Shown piece by piece: positions 33,475 to 46,310 of a DNA stretch of 64,000 nucleotides. The notes beneath the pieces are model-generated. The model saw nothing but the letters and a program-made list of their open reading frames with translations, ran no database searches and had not been told where the DNA came from. The DNA is from Cryptomeria japonica (Eukaryota; Streptophyta; Pinopsida; Cupressales; Cupressaceae): NCBI RefSeq assembly GCF_030272615.1, contig NC_081415.1, positions 627,355,240-627,419,239 of the forward strand. Direction: 5' to 3'. Every line of letters begins with the position of its first letter. Position 1 is the stretch's first letter. Position numbers and translations under genes: made by a program.

Positions 33475-34836
33475 GCATAGAATTTCTTCAGATGCATAAT
33501 ATTGATATGCTCATCAAATCAATCAACTTCTGGTGTAGATAATTTGTATACTCCTGAACCATATGCTACTACCATGACAAAAGGACCCAACCAGTTTGGC
33601 TCAAATTTACCTTTCTTTTCTCGATCTTGTTGATTTTGTGGATTTTCTCTTAGGACTAGATCTCCAATTTGAAAAATGTGTGGCTTAAAAATGTGGTTTT
33701 AACTTCTTTCCATCCTCTATTGGTATGCTTTTAAAAGATCTAAAGCATTTTGATGATGTTCCTGAATCAGCTCAAGTTCTTGAAACCTAAAGACTCGTTC
33801 TTCTTCCTCTGGGATAAGACCTTTCAAGGATACTCGTAGAGAAGGTATCTCTACTTCTACTGGTAATATGGCTTCTGATCCATAGACTAGACAATATGGA
33901 GTTGCCCCTATTGGTGTGCGAATACTGGTTTAGTATGCCCATAAAACAGGATTGAGCTGAATATGCCAGTCTTTACCAGCTTCATTGACTATCTTCTTCA
34001 AGATCTTTAGGATTGTTTTATTTGATGCCTCAGCTTGACCATTTCCTTGTGGGTAATATGGTATAGAAAGCCTATGTTGGATATGGAATCGCTCAAATAT
34101 TTCTTTCAGATCTTGATTCTTAAATGGCCTCCCATTATCAGTGATGATGGTCATAGGGACTCCATAGTGACAAATTATGTAGTTCAAGATGAATGGTGAT
34201 ATTTTCTTTCTTGTCACCTTTGTCAAAGGTATTGATTCAATCCATTTAGTGAAATACTCCGTAGCAGTCAAAATGAATTTATGTCCATTAGAAGATGAAG
34301 GATTTATCTTACCCACTAGATCAAGACCCCATTGAGAAAATGGCCATGATCCTACCATAGGATGTAGTTCTTGTGCTGGTGTGTGGATGAGGTTCCCATG
34401 GATCTGACATTGTTTGCATTTTTGGCATATGTAAATGAATCTCTTTCCATAGTAGGCCAATAATAACCCAATCAATAAGTTTTTTAGCCAACATTAAACC
34501 ACTTGAGTGTGTGCCATAAATACCTATGTGGACTTCATTAAGAAATTTCTTAGATTCCTCTTGGTCGAGACATCTTAGTAGAGTGCTATCTAGACCTCAT
34601 CTATATAAAGTATCAACAATGATAGTATAGAGGGATGACTGATGGATAAAATTTCTTTTCTAATTATGGGATAGGTTAGGGGGGAGGATATTCTCTTTTA
34701 GATATTGATAAGTTTGGCTATATAAGGATTGATCGGTTCTAGATACGTGGCAAATCATGTGGGTATTCTGGGATTCAACAATAGGATGCAAGATATCTTC
34801 CACCAGGAATTCATAACGTTGTTGATTCTCTTGATT
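33475..34836 (-). pseudogene. Integrase of element B
   Basis: Integrase similar to element A, in the same order on the minus strand. It has CQKCKQCQIHGN (zinc ligands), GLDLVGKINPSSSNGHKFIL, MTIITDNGRPFKNQ and YYPQGNGQAEASNK with both late catalytic residues. The C-terminal module FEPNWLGPF follows (about 33585-33610). The 33930-34475 core is uninterrupted; stops and shifts lie on both sides. The gene runs opposite to B's PMD gene. Confidence 0.88.
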
Positions 34837-35062
34837 CTACAAAAGAGATGCTATTGTAGCCATTGTATCTATCACTTTGTTCTCATTTGTTGGGATATGA
34901 GTGAATGATATTTCTTCAAGGTGTTCTTTAAAATCTTCAACCGATTGTTTATAGGGCATCAGCTTGTCATCCTTGGTTTGAAAATCATTATTTATCTCAT
35001 TGATTATGAGCTGTGAATCTCCATAAACATGCAATTCCTTGATGTTCCATTCAATGGTCATT
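34837..35062 (-). pseudogene. aRNase H fragment of element B (truncated)
   Basis: IEWNIKELHVYGDSQLIINE and NKVIDTMATIASLL correspond to the C-terminal half of the archaeal-type RNase H of element A. The last catalytic position shows D in VIDTMA. Homology stops at about 35062, where an unrelated GGGTGAATCA repeat begins, so the rest of B's pol, gag and 5' LTR are lost from this location. Confidence 0.8.
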
Positions 35063-35065
35063 TTG

Positions 35066-35698
35066 AATCAATGCCATTGAGAGGGGGGTGAATCAGTGGT
35101 TTCTAAATTATTAACCCTTTTAACTCCAAGAGAAATTACCAGTTACCAACCTAAGGAACAAGCAAACATATCAGTAAGATAAAGCTAGACAACACAAACC
35201 AACCACACAAAGGGCACATCACATAACATTGATATATACGAGCAAAACCCAAGATGGGAAAAACCTCGGTGAGAAGTGTTGTTGGAGTCTACTGCTCTAA
35301 TCCAGCCTCACAATGAAAACCTTCGGTTACAACATTTAGGGCACCAATCCAAGGAGTACCACTCTTGCTTTAGGGCACCAACCCAAGGAGCACCAATCCC
35401 TTATTTAGGGCACCAACCCAAGGGGCACCAACCCCTGCACTAAGCTTTTCCACCAAAACGCAACTTCAAACTATTGGCGCGCAAGGGTTTCTTTCACTGA
35501 TCATGAGGTCAATCAGATCTCATTCTACACGAGGATGAACATCCTGCAAGCAATTGGACATCTCCTACCATATCTTCTTCCTTCCAAGGCAAGTTTGCTA
35601 AACTTAGCAAACACGAACAGTCCGTCGATAAGGCTCAAGATCAATTACCTTAAATGGTTCTATAGATTGCATCACCAACCTCATTCTGCACCTGGACA
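35066..35698. repeat. GGGTGAATCA-family repeat, copy 1
   Basis: It opens with TGAGAGGGGGGTGAATCAGT and continues with a CAAAACCCAAGATGGGAAAAAC-type phrase shared with the copies at 40560, 44103 and 63490. Inside are short tandem phrases TTAGGGCACCAACCCAAGG (about 35335-35430). It is interrupted by the solo LTR at 35699. Confidence 0.65.
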
Positions 35699-38600
35699 TG
35701 TAGTACCCCTACTCGTTTGAACTCAATAGACTCATATTTTATTATTGTTTGTTTTCAGTGGATACATTACCATGATTTATTATTTAGATTTTTATGACAT
35801 TATGCTTTATTTGGAGATGAGATGTATAATTTATTTGCAGTATTTTAGTATTTGTGATTTATGGCATTTTATGGATTATTGTTATGTACTGACATTTTAC
35901 TTTATCTATGCAATGTGTAATTATATGTTGTGTGTTTGTGAGTGTATTGGATGCAAGGGGATGATTTTCTTTCACTCATTTCGGTGAGACAGGGAACGTC
36001 GTGATTCTCCTTCATCGGTGTGTATGCTGTGTTTTCTATATATATATGCATGTGTGGTTCAGTGATGCAGGATATTGCAGGTACAAGTACTGGGTAGGTA
36101 CGGGGTATTGTCTCCACCTAGCTTCATAGGTCTGAGCATGCCTTATATTTTCTGATGGAAGTGAAGGAGATAGTAGTTGACCCTATTTTACTCAGTTACA
36201 CTCGTATGAGTGTCGTTAGTTAGTCATTTTATCAGTTAGTTCGGTCTTCGTATTTTGTTATTTTATCTTTTATGGGTAATTGCTTGAGATTTGTTTAATT
36301 TGAGTGTTTTAGTGGATTTAATTAATTAATTAATTTATGAAATTATCTCAATATTGTATTGTTTATGCATTGAGATTATAAATTTAGTTAATTAAAGAAA
36401 TTATTAAATTAAGTTGCAAGCTACATGGTATTTGAAATCTATTGTTATTTAAATAAATTAGATTAAATATATTTATTGTTTCCTTGAATTTTAAATAAAT
36501 AAATGATTAAATAAATAAATAAATAAAAAATGAATAAAAGGATTAATTAGAATTAAAATATTGTTTTAATTCTTTATTTAGAAAAAAAAATTAATTGGAA
36601 TTAAAGTATTGTTTTAATTCTTTATTTAGAAAATTAATTAATTGAAATTAAAGTATTGTATTAATTCTTTATTTAGAAAATTAATTAATGTGCATGAGAA
36701 AAGTAAAGAAAGAATAATGTTTTCTAATTATTGCATGTGATAAATTTAGAAAATAAAATTAAAAAATTACTATTATTCTAAATTTAGGTTTTTTGTGAAA
36801 AAGCTATTGAACCTAGAATTTTAGTTTAAATAGGGGTTAGGTCTTTATTTTAGGACAGAAAGGGACACACAGGAACAGGTCAAGAATTTAGGTGAAGAAA
36901 TTTATTGGAAGTTATTGAAGGGATTAGGCTCTTCTACAGATTTCTTCCAGGAAAGCTATACCAGGTTGGATGATTTCTTAGTTGTGTGTTTTATTAAAAA
37001 TATTTCTATTTGTCTCTGCTTGATGTGTGTGTAAAATAATTGTCAAATTCAAAACCCTCTTCTAGTGAATTTGAGTTTTGTTTTAAAATCCATGTCTGAT
37101 GGGAATTTCTAATTTATGGGAAGTATGTAATTTTGAGAAAATTAAGGGAAATTATTATAGAAAATTTGTCAGATTTTAGGATGCATGGAAATTACAAGAT
37201 TTGTGAGAAAGGGTATTTACCTGAGAAATGGTTTTAATTACCTTAAGAAAATAAATTTAATTACACATTAAATTTATTTGGGTTAATTAAATTTTAAAAA
37301 AGTATTGTTCTTTTTATTATTTTACTTAAATTTTGTGAAAAGGGAATTATTGGAAAAATATTGTTTTTATTATTATTGTTAAAAATCTATTAAAAAAATA
37401 TATATATAAAAAATAATTTAAAAAAATTTAATTTAAAAAAAAATTTAATTTATTAAATTATGTGGGGAGGCTATGCCTCTACCCACGCAGCTCTACCTTC
37501 GGTAGTGGCTGCTGCCATAGGGCAGCAGCGCTACCCAAGGGTAGCGGCTGCTGCCATAAGACAACAACGCTACCTAAGGGTAGCGTTAGCTGCCTATGGT
37601 AGCACTGCTACCTTGGTAGCCATCACTAGGTTTTTTGTTTTTTTTTTAAAAGATTTTAATTTTAGTTTTTAATTTTATTTATTATTTTATTTGTTATTTA
37701 GTTTTTTTTTAAATAGAAAAAAAATAATAATAAATAATAAATAAATAGTAATAAAATAATTATAATGTGGTTATATATATATAGTTATTTTATTTTAATT
37801 GTCAATTTAAGAATAAAGAATTTAGAATTTAGTATTTTTATAATTTTAAATTCGATATACATTTTGGAAATACATTAGGAGATTAATACATATGTAAATT
37901 TATTTTAAATCTTTTTGGACAAATGACAAGATGGATGTTTTTGGTATTAAATAGTTGTAAATTCTTGTTATCTGGAAATTCATAAATTGCATGTTATTTA
38001 TGCTTTGGTTGTTTTTAAGGAAAGATTGCACGTAATAGGATCTTGCGTATATTGTGTTCTTAGTCAAGTTTTATTTCATTGCAATTTTGGTTAAATTGTC
38101 ATTGTGTCCTATGTTATTATTTCTCCTAGACCAGGTGTTGTTGTAAAACCTTATTGATGTGAGCCATTATGTGTGTTTGTCCAAATGGCCAATCTTGGGT
38201 TAGTGATTATGTATCCTTCACCTGTGCTTTGTTAGGATTGTTTATGGTTGTCTGTTTTGCCATAGAGTTCTCGTAGAGAGAAACATTTCTTGTTAGTGTC
38301 CTAGGAGAGAGAGTGGCTTTCGAACGGGGGTCGTGCCCGAAGTGGATGATAGGATAACCCGTTGAAAGTTAGTTAAAAATTGATAACCTAATAATTGATT
38401 AGGGGGTGGGTAGATTAAATATTAATTAAGATAAATGTGCCTCGTGCATAAGTGAGTGCTTGTACAGGGCTCATGATGTTACGAGAAGGCCTGGAATGGC
38501 AAACTTACCACCTTGTCTTCACAAAAGGATTGGTAGGGTCCGCATGAGACTTAGTTGGAACCGGAGGCTCGGGAGAGGTTACCAAGAGAAACCCGAGTAT

Positions 38601-39366
38601 GGGGGTCAGGACCTATGGAGGCTGTACCATGGTAACCATCAAGCTATGTGATGACACTCTCTTCTTAGAGTCACTAGTGTTTTGTGAGTTGTGTTACATG
38701 GATGGTTGCAGAGTCTTGTAGTCCTTTTGTACTTGTCTTACTTTGCTTGCTTGAGGGTTTTCTACTATCTCCTAGCACGGTGGGGTGGTTCCATTTCGGG
38801 ATCACATGGTCGGGTGGTAGTGCCACTTCCCATCGGATGTTCTGGATTGTATCTTCAGGCGAGGAAAGGCTTCGCTGGTGTTTCTTGGTTCATGGTTTAT
38901 GTACCAGCTCTTGTTCGAGATCATTGTTCAGTTGAGACCTTGTGGTCATTGTATTAGACTTTTATGTAACCTTGATATTGTATCTTTGTAACCAGTGGTA
39001 TTATTGGAAGCCATGTATTTATGGATATTGTAAATGAATGTTATTGTTTTGATCTTATGTTTAAATGATTTATGGAAATTGGATACATTGGAATACTTTT
39101 ATATCTTTGTTTTGGGATGTATGTGTTGTTTTAAACTTAAGTTTTCAATTTATCTTATTGAATGGATTAACTGTGGTGTTAATATAATCTATGAAAATAA
39201 TCTTCGTTGGTTACCCTTAGGAAAACTTATGATAGACTTCCGCTATGTTGTTAAACGTGCAATGATTATAGTTAGTACACTTAGTCTTTAACAAAAAAAA
39301 AATTATTTCACCCTTTAGTTGCCTAGTTGTGTTGTTTTCCTTTAGGGTTCCTGGCGGGGCATTACA
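35699..39366. mobile_element. 3.7-kb solo LTR with a 5-bp TSD
   Basis: It starts TGTAGTACCCCTACTCG and ends GGCGGGGCATTACA; the ends are imperfect inverted repeats (TGTARTRCCCC). GGACA occurs immediately before (35694-35698) and after (39367-39371), a perfect target-site duplication. No gag or pol and no internal copy of either end was seen, so a solo LTR left by LTR-LTR recombination is the best reading. Small open frames near 38460-38950 show no domain. Confidence 0.8.
37460..37625. repeat. GC-rich hairpin cluster inside the solo LTR
   Basis: In AT-rich surroundings, GCTGCTGCC atag GGCAGCAGC (9-bp stem) is followed by GCTACC caag GGTAGC. The pattern then repeats in diverged form, including GCTACC taag GGTAGC. 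Period is about 40-45 bp. Confidence 0.8.
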
Positions 39367-39371
39367 GGACA

Positions 39372-40516
39372 CTCTACATCGATCAATGCATCCCATCAAT
39401 CACCTCTATTTGACCTTCCTCAAGCTGCACACCTCTACAATGCCTCCCATGATTTTCTCAGTCAACATTAAATGTTGACCAAATACCAACAACCTCACTG
39501 ACATGACTATTCACTGACCTCTGCAAGCTTGCCACTTCAACTCCACATGGCATCTCTGTCGGTATCCATCTCAACTTAGACCTTTGTGTCAGTTCAACCA
39601 AGATCACTGACCAAACACTCAACCGGCTCACACCTACCAGACATCTAACCCTACCGGTTCTCTAATCCTATTGGTACATCTTCCCTTACTAGTTAACCTT
39701 CTTGCCTTCTCCTTCCTTGTGCCGATGGATCTTGTCAGCCCAATCATCAACCATGTCGGTCCTCAACAGCAATCTAGGATGACTCATCATGTACATCTTC
39801 ATTAGATTGAGAGCACTTCACTTTTGTCTCTCTATCCACTTGGTTGTATGTCGATATCCTCCTTGTTTACCAATTGGCATGTTTTTGCCTTCATACTGGT
39901 AGTGTGCATGATATCTTCATGCCATCCATCTCCAACTATTATGCATATGTGGCAACACCACTTTCCATCTGCATACCAGTAACTCCATGTGTGCATCTTC
40001 ATCAACCATGTCGGTCCTCAGCAGCAATCTAGGATGACTCATCATGTGCATCTTCATTAGACTGAGAGCACTTCACTTTTGTCTCTCTATCCACTTGGTT
40101 GTATGTTGATATCCTCCTTGTTTACTAATTGGCATGTTCTTGCCTTCATACTGGTAGTGTGCATGATATCTTCGTGCCATCCATCTCCAACTATTATGCA
40201 TATGTGGCAACACCACTTTCCATCTGCATACCAGTAACTCCATGCGTGCAACTGTAGAGCCTCATCTTCATTTGACTGGTTCTCTTCTCAACCGGTTTGC
40301 CAAGGAGACAACCACACCATCTTAACTCTTCCTTCTTTGCCTTGGTAGCACATCATGTCTTCTCATGCTGATCCGGTGCACATCTCTGAACTTGTCCTCT
40401 GGAGGCATCCTCATCTTTCTCTTTAGTCATCCGGTCTATGCATCCAATCACCTGACTTTGCTTACTTTGAATAAATTATCCCAGAGAGTCATGATGTATG
40501 TCATGTAAGTTGATAG
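39372..40516. repeat. Continuation of the repeat hosting the solo LTR, with a tandem duplication
   Basis: Pyrimidine-rich non-coding sequence with many CCGGT and ACCGG phrases. It contains a recent 255-bp tandem duplication (39748-40002 and 40003-40257), only a few substitutions apart. No protein match; short frames here are not supported. Confidence 0.65.
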
Positions 40517-42060
40517 TTCTGATACTAAATATGATTAGTATAGATGCCAAGCTAACAATATGAGAGGGGGGGGGGGTGAATCATTCAAACTTAATCTTCA
40601 ATAAAAACAACAAATTCAACCTCGGTAACCTTATCATAAAAACAGTAATGCATGCAGACCCATAAATAGATAAGATCACAAACATATAACACCAGATTTA
40701 ACATGGAAACCCAAATAGGGAAAAACCACTATGGGATTTCGGACCCACTAAGAAATATACTCTTCTAGAGTATGCTCGATTAAAAGCAAATCCTATTAAA
40801 GATTACAAACACATTGCTAGATGTGACCCGGTTAAGGGATTTCCCTCAGATCTGTTAGGATCTTCACTTTGTTAGAAGTGACCTTGTCAAAGGATTTCAA
40901 ACACTCAATAAGAATGTCACCTTGCTAGAGGATTTACATATAAGACTGTTAAGTCCACTTGGTTAAGAGATTTTCTATCACTTTCACAAAATAACAGTAA
41001 TACAAATCTATCTGCAACTTCACATCTAAAATGCTAAAGCAAATTCTTTTTTGTTCAATACAATCTAGACATAGAACTAATCTTGTCTATCTGCTGGGCT
41101 TCTATACTCTATTATTCAAACAGGTCTTCAAGCTTCTATGCTCGGTAATCATTATGTAGCATTCCTATGCATACACTTGCCCACATACATTGTTTATCAA
41201 TAGTTTCCTATTTATAAACAATCGTCCAACCGCTTAATCTCCTTGATCACATTTCCCATTATCAATCATAGCTATCAGATCTTCAATCTTGTCTAGGTTT
41301 AATGTATCCTTCGATCTGAAAATGTTTTACCTCACCTTGGAACTTGCATACTAGTCTTGGAACTTGTGCCAGGGTATTACAATTCAATATGAGTTGTAGA
41401 TCTTCATGCCGACTTTTCATTTCCTTAGATTTGTTAACAAACTTCTTCCATGGCTTACCAATCATTTAATCTGCTCCAGCTCATCAACTTCCTTCTTTAA
41501 ATACCACATGTAAACATTTAATGCATTCTGTTATAGCTCGGTTACAACTCAGTAATAACTCGATGAATACTAAACTTCACTCGGTAGACATTCCACCTTC
41601 ATTAACCAATAGCGATAACCTTAGGGTTTACCGACTAGGTTCCTTAGGGTTTACCGACTAGGTTCTTTGCTCGGTAAAATAGTATAGTATTAACCTTTCA
41701 AACATTAGCATATGTAGGATATCAAAACAATCTAAACATCATGATCTCATCATTGTCTAACTCAATAATAGTTTCCCATTGAATAACTTATCCCCTTATT
41801 CATCATATTCTTTCCTGTGTCTTTTACCGACATCTTTATAATCTTCATATCATACTTCTCAAGATATGGCAACATCATACTGAATTAGAAAATCAATTTC
41901 TTGACATTAATGACAAAATAATAATATTAAGACAGTAATCATTCTTAATCAATTATATCCATAGTCATCAACAACCTTCTCAATATCCTTATTGAAATGC
42001 CAACAATCTCTCATTGTAATTGGAATGCCAACCTTCTTCTTGTCTATTATAATGCCAACA
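40517..42060. repeat. GGGTGAATCA-family repeat, copy 2
   Basis: It contains TGAGAGGGGGGGGGG followed by GTGAATCA (about 40559-40580) and CATGGAAACCCAAATAGGG. It ends with AATGCCAACAATCT phrases near 42060. An 85-bp sequence starting CCGGTCTATGCATCCAATCA occurs on both sides (about 40433-40516 and 42061-42144). No coding sequence recognised. Confidence 0.6.
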
Positions 42061-42144
42061 ATCTGGTCTATGCATCCAATCACCCGACTTTGCTTACTCT
42101 GAATAAATTATCCCAAAGAGTCATGATGTATGTCATGTAAGTTG

Positions 42145-43073
42145 TGGGATAAGCAAGGTATTACCATTTACAGGAGGGGAGGAATAGACAAGTGCACTTC
42201 AACAACTAAACATCAGTGGAGGAAGATCTAAGTCACCTGTCGGTAAAGATGTGACTTCACTCAAGAGAGGATACCTATTCAACTTGACATATGTCCCGGT
42301 AGCATTTCCATATGTCATCTTTTCTCACTGAAATATCACATACTCTGTCAATTTTCTCTTTATCGATGGGAGTCCAGCCAGTTAACCTCATACTAGCATA
42401 CCGGTTGCACTGCTAACCCTTCATTAGATCATATTGCAGTGAGCTCTACTGGTCACATGCTTTTCAATTCTCATCATTCATCACTCACTTCTCTATCATG
42501 CTTGTTTAGCATCAACATGCATACTCACAAACCGGTTCCTTCTTCCCAATACTAACATGTAAACCAGTTACTCCAACATGCTTACCTGGTGGCTTCACTG
42601 TCCATACCGATTGACATCAATGACAACACAATGCCAACATCAATGACAACGAGCCCTCAATAAGTAAGCTACCAATGTCACATAGTGAATATCAACATAA
42701 TAGCCACTAATGTTATTTAAATGTATGATAGGTTGGATGAAGGATTTGAATATGACATGTTAAATTCTCTACAATAAATGAGAGCAAAAACATGTATAAG
42801 ATGATAAGTTTTGAAATATCTTGATCAACAAAGTAGTCTCTAGTAGAAGAATATGCCTCTAAGTCATGATCCTCTTGCACACAAATTTTCTCATACATAA
42901 AAGACATCTTAGGAGAGGGACAAGTATAATTAATTAGGGCTTCATTTCAATAAGAGAGGATATTAGATTGAATAGAAGATAAAGCCTCATGAATGGGATT
43001 GTCAATCTCTTTGGGAGATTCATAAAGATACTTGTCAATCATCATACTTTTGTTATGAGTAGGATGAGTATTC
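42145..43073. other. Eroded repeats and left part of a minus-strand gypsy remnant
   Basis: Up to about 42640 the sequence resembles the end of the GGGTGAATCA family (ATCAATGACAACACAATGCC). From about 42700 to 43073 it resembles the minus-strand polyprotein fragment at 46520-48760 (ATGAATGGGATTGTCAATC phrases). It is low in coding signal. Confidence 0.45.
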
Positions 43074-44102
43074 TGTAATTTCCCCTTCTCAGTGGTGAGA
43101 AGTTCAGTTGGCCATTAGCCTATCCGAAGATCCGTAGGCTAACTGGAAGCATAAATTAGGGTTTCCAACTTTTGTGGTTGTTTGCGAGAGCTGTTTGATG
43201 ATTGACGAATTGGAATTTTACAATTCAGACTATGGATTCCTTATAGATTTTTTAGAGAGCTTTGCAGGGGTGTGACTTATATTCAGTTTAGAGAATTTTT
43301 CTGAACTTACTATTTTTAGTATGTTGGAGGCAGCTATCAAGATTTCTGAGTTTTTTCTGGGTTTTCTAAGTTCACCCACGGGGTTCAAAGAGAAATATTT
43401 TTGGTGATGTTTTTAGGACTTACTACTTTTAGTAAGTACTATATCCGGCAATACTATTTTTAGCAGTTCACTCCAGAGCTCCAACTTAGTTCAGTTTTGG
43501 TGATTTCCAGTACTTTAGTTCCCGATTCAATTTGGCAATAATCAATATTTGAGAAGGTATTTTTAATATATTATTACCTTAGGCATGAGGTTTTAATATT
43601 TTATTATTTTATGTATGGACTACTTAGGAAGGGAGAAAATATTAATTTTTATCCTATGTCTACTTAGGCGAATTATTTCACCTTCTTTGTGGACACCAAA
43701 TTGCAAATTCATTAAATATTGTTTATAAATTTTAAGTTATTCCAAAAGTTCAACTTAAGGGGTCCTATTTTGGATGCCATATGCTAAGGGAATAATATTA
43801 AATGCAACACCTAAGGAAGTGAAATGAAATGTTAATGGAATTTGAATTTGAATTTGACTGGCAAAAGGTTATAAATAGAGGCCTTGGGCTCTCATTGGAT
43901 CATCCATTTTCTATGATAACTAAGTGCTATCAAAATATTGTCAGACTCTTGCTTTGAGGAATTCATACCTTCTAGTGCCTTTAGTTTCGTGCTTGAGAAA
44001 TAGAACCTAGCTAAACTTTTGATTGTTTCTTATCCAGAGGAGCGGATTGAGCTCAATGAAGATGAATTTTTTTGTGGTGTTATAATTTTGGAGTGTTGTT
44101 AG

Positions 44103-45338
44103 TGTTGGAAACCAAGAACACTGAGAGGGGGAAGGGTGAATCAGTGTTCTACCGGAATGGATAAATTTAACCTTATTAATACAACAACTCAGAAACCCGT
44201 AAATATGAAAGCATATAACAATAAGCAATAGTGCAACCACAAAAATGAACACCATAACACCATAGATTTATACATGGAAAACCTCAAAGAGGAAAAACCA
44301 TGGTGGGATTCGAGACCCACAATATCTATCCACTGATCAGATGAATAAATATTACAATAAGGGGCCTGCACATGCAGGAAGGCCAATAGCCTAGAGCACA
44401 TTGCTCATCATAAAAGGAGCCTCACTGACTACATAAAGCATCAGACCACAATCCGAAAAGAAGATTGAACTACAAGAATAACATCTCCTATGCTTGAGTA
44501 TAGTTCCGATTAAGCTCAATACTGGAGTACTAAATCCTCTTACATAAACCCAAATCAATCACCAATGATCGACCAAATCCTTTGCTCAATGAATATTACA
44601 TTATTCATTCCTTACACATCCATATCCCTTACATCATCAGTTCATACCATGATCAGATGATCTACAATGAGATCTTACATCATATATATACCAACTCGGG
44701 ACCTAAACAATTAGGTCGGCCACCTAAAAGATAATATAATAAATTCATAACATAAACCCATAATAAAATGATCAACCAAGTTGGCTTAGGCCAAAAACAA
44801 TGTAAACCAATCCTTAAATCCCATCGGTAATGCATTAGGAACATCCTCCAACACGTTATAGATACCGATCCATAACCTAGATAAATCGGGACCCAATTTA
44901 GGTCCACACATGCTAAAGCAATGATCCTAGTCAACTAAGTCTCAAACATGATCACCATCAACATCCTGAATCTCCACTAGAAGCCACACCAACACTACTT
45001 ATGCATCACATCAAAGATATTCAATAAAGCTTTATCGATGAAACCCTCGTCGGTAACCAAAAGACTTGCTAGAACAAGTGATAGCTTCCGAATCATCAAA
45101 TCTCGAACCAACTAAATGTGATACACATCGGGAACACATGAATAACCAATCCAAACCAATTCCACAGACCAAAGCATATCAAAGCATACCGGATCAACAA
45201 CCAGAAACTAATCAACCTATCGGGACCAGAAGGATACCAGTAAATAGCCAAAGCAGCTAGAACAACCAGTGTTTCCAGTGTTGCCATCAATGACAAACAA
45301 CAATGCAACACATAATCAATTCCTCCAAAATTCCAATA
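44103..45338. mobile_element. GGGTGAATCA-family repeat, copy 3, with TSD
   Basis: It starts TGTTGGAAACC and ends AAAATTCCAATA. The ends are inverted TGTTGGAA/TTCCAATA, as in a Ty1/copia-type LTR with a changed last base pair. GTTAG flanks both sides (44098-44102, 45339-45343). It contains GAGAGGGGGAAGGGTGAATCA and CATGGAAAACCTCAAAGAGG. The length of 1236 bp and lack of coding suggest a solo LTR or a small non-autonomous element. Confidence 0.7.
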
Positions 45339-45904
45339 GTTAGTGTGTTTTTCAGGTTGTTGGTTTGGTGTGGCTATATCATTTTTTCATTTGTAGCTCT
45401 TTGTTCATGTGTCAGCTCATTATGGGTAATGGCTCGTTCTTTTCCTATGCCCCGGGGGATTATGTTTGTAAGTTGGTAGTACTTAATGTTGAGTATTTAT
45501 TTTTATAATGCAAATCAAACCTATGCCTAGGTTGTACTATGTTGGCTTGCCTAGGAATGCATGCATAAATTAATTTAGGGGTGTGGGGTATATTTTCTTG
45601 GTTCTATCCTTATCGCCTACCTTGTATTTTTATTTGCATCTATTTGGGGGTTATTCTGTGGAGTGTGGGTAGAGTTGTGAGTAAATTTGTGATTTTTGTA
45701 GTTGTTGGTCTGCATTTTCCCAGTAGGATATTTGCATAACAGATTCTGAATTTGTTGGTGTGGAGTGATTTTTAAGGTGAAGTTGGTCTATGTTGGTTTG
45801 GGAGTGAATATCTTATTAGTTGCAAATGTTATACTTGATATCAATTCTTGATTTATCATTTATTTTTATCTTGTGATGCTAGTTAGTAGTACTAACAACA
45901 ATTC

Positions 45905-46310
45905 TTTTAATCACTCTTAGTCCCACTGCATAAGTGGAAGAGGTTGGCTTTGCCGCCTATCTTTGGACAGTGATATCTATTAATCTAAAATCCATATTGT
46001 GCATTGTAAAGTTGATTAGTAGTACTAACAACTATCTATTTTGGATTGTTGCTCAAGACCCACTGAATAAGTGCAAGAGGCTGCCTTGCCACCTTTCTTA
46101 ATTATTGTAACACTGTCCTCTCATTGAATAAGTGGTTGAGTTGATTGAAATTTCATTTTCAGTCCTCCCACTGGATAAGTGGCCAAGTTATTGTTATTAT
46201 TCTCAGTTCCTTGGAATATTGTAAATTGGCTGGTTGCACTGCCAAACTGTTGTATAAGTTCTTTCACCTATTGGACAAGCGGAAGGGGCTGGCTTGTCAC
46301 CCATTATTGT
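45905..46310. repeat. Diverged AATAAGTGG units
   Basis: Phrases of the type CCCACTGAATAAGTGCAAGAGG followed by TGCCTTGCCACC recur near 45925, 46057, 46118, 46165 and 46268. They are spaced irregularly (roughly 50-130 bp). These are internal repeats of the surrounding LTR-like sequence. Confidence 0.5.

Larger units (their letters stand above)
10986..35062 (-). mobile_element. Element B: Tat-like Ty3/gypsy element, split by element A
   Basis: On the minus strand, left to right, the element shows a 3' LTR (10986-12096), PPT (12097-12112), an antisense PMD gene (about 12389-15276), a linker and the nested element A. It then resumes with the linker and the 3' half of pol (33475-35062). Gag, leader and 5' LTR are missing: the right side ends inside the aRNase H domain where a GGGTGAATCA repeat begins. 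Its LTR resembles that of element C more than those of A and E1. The left LTR boundary is approximate. Confidence 0.75.

Noticed and set aside
38460-38957. Overlapping open frames of 60-90 codons in the 3.7-kb solo LTR
   Set aside because: No domain, different frames overlap, and they lie inside an LTR with defined ends.
41600-41670. CTTAGGGTTTACCG repeats as interstitial telomere DNA
   Set aside because: Only two copies of a 23-bp unit; the telomeric TTTAGGG word is not repeated in tandem.
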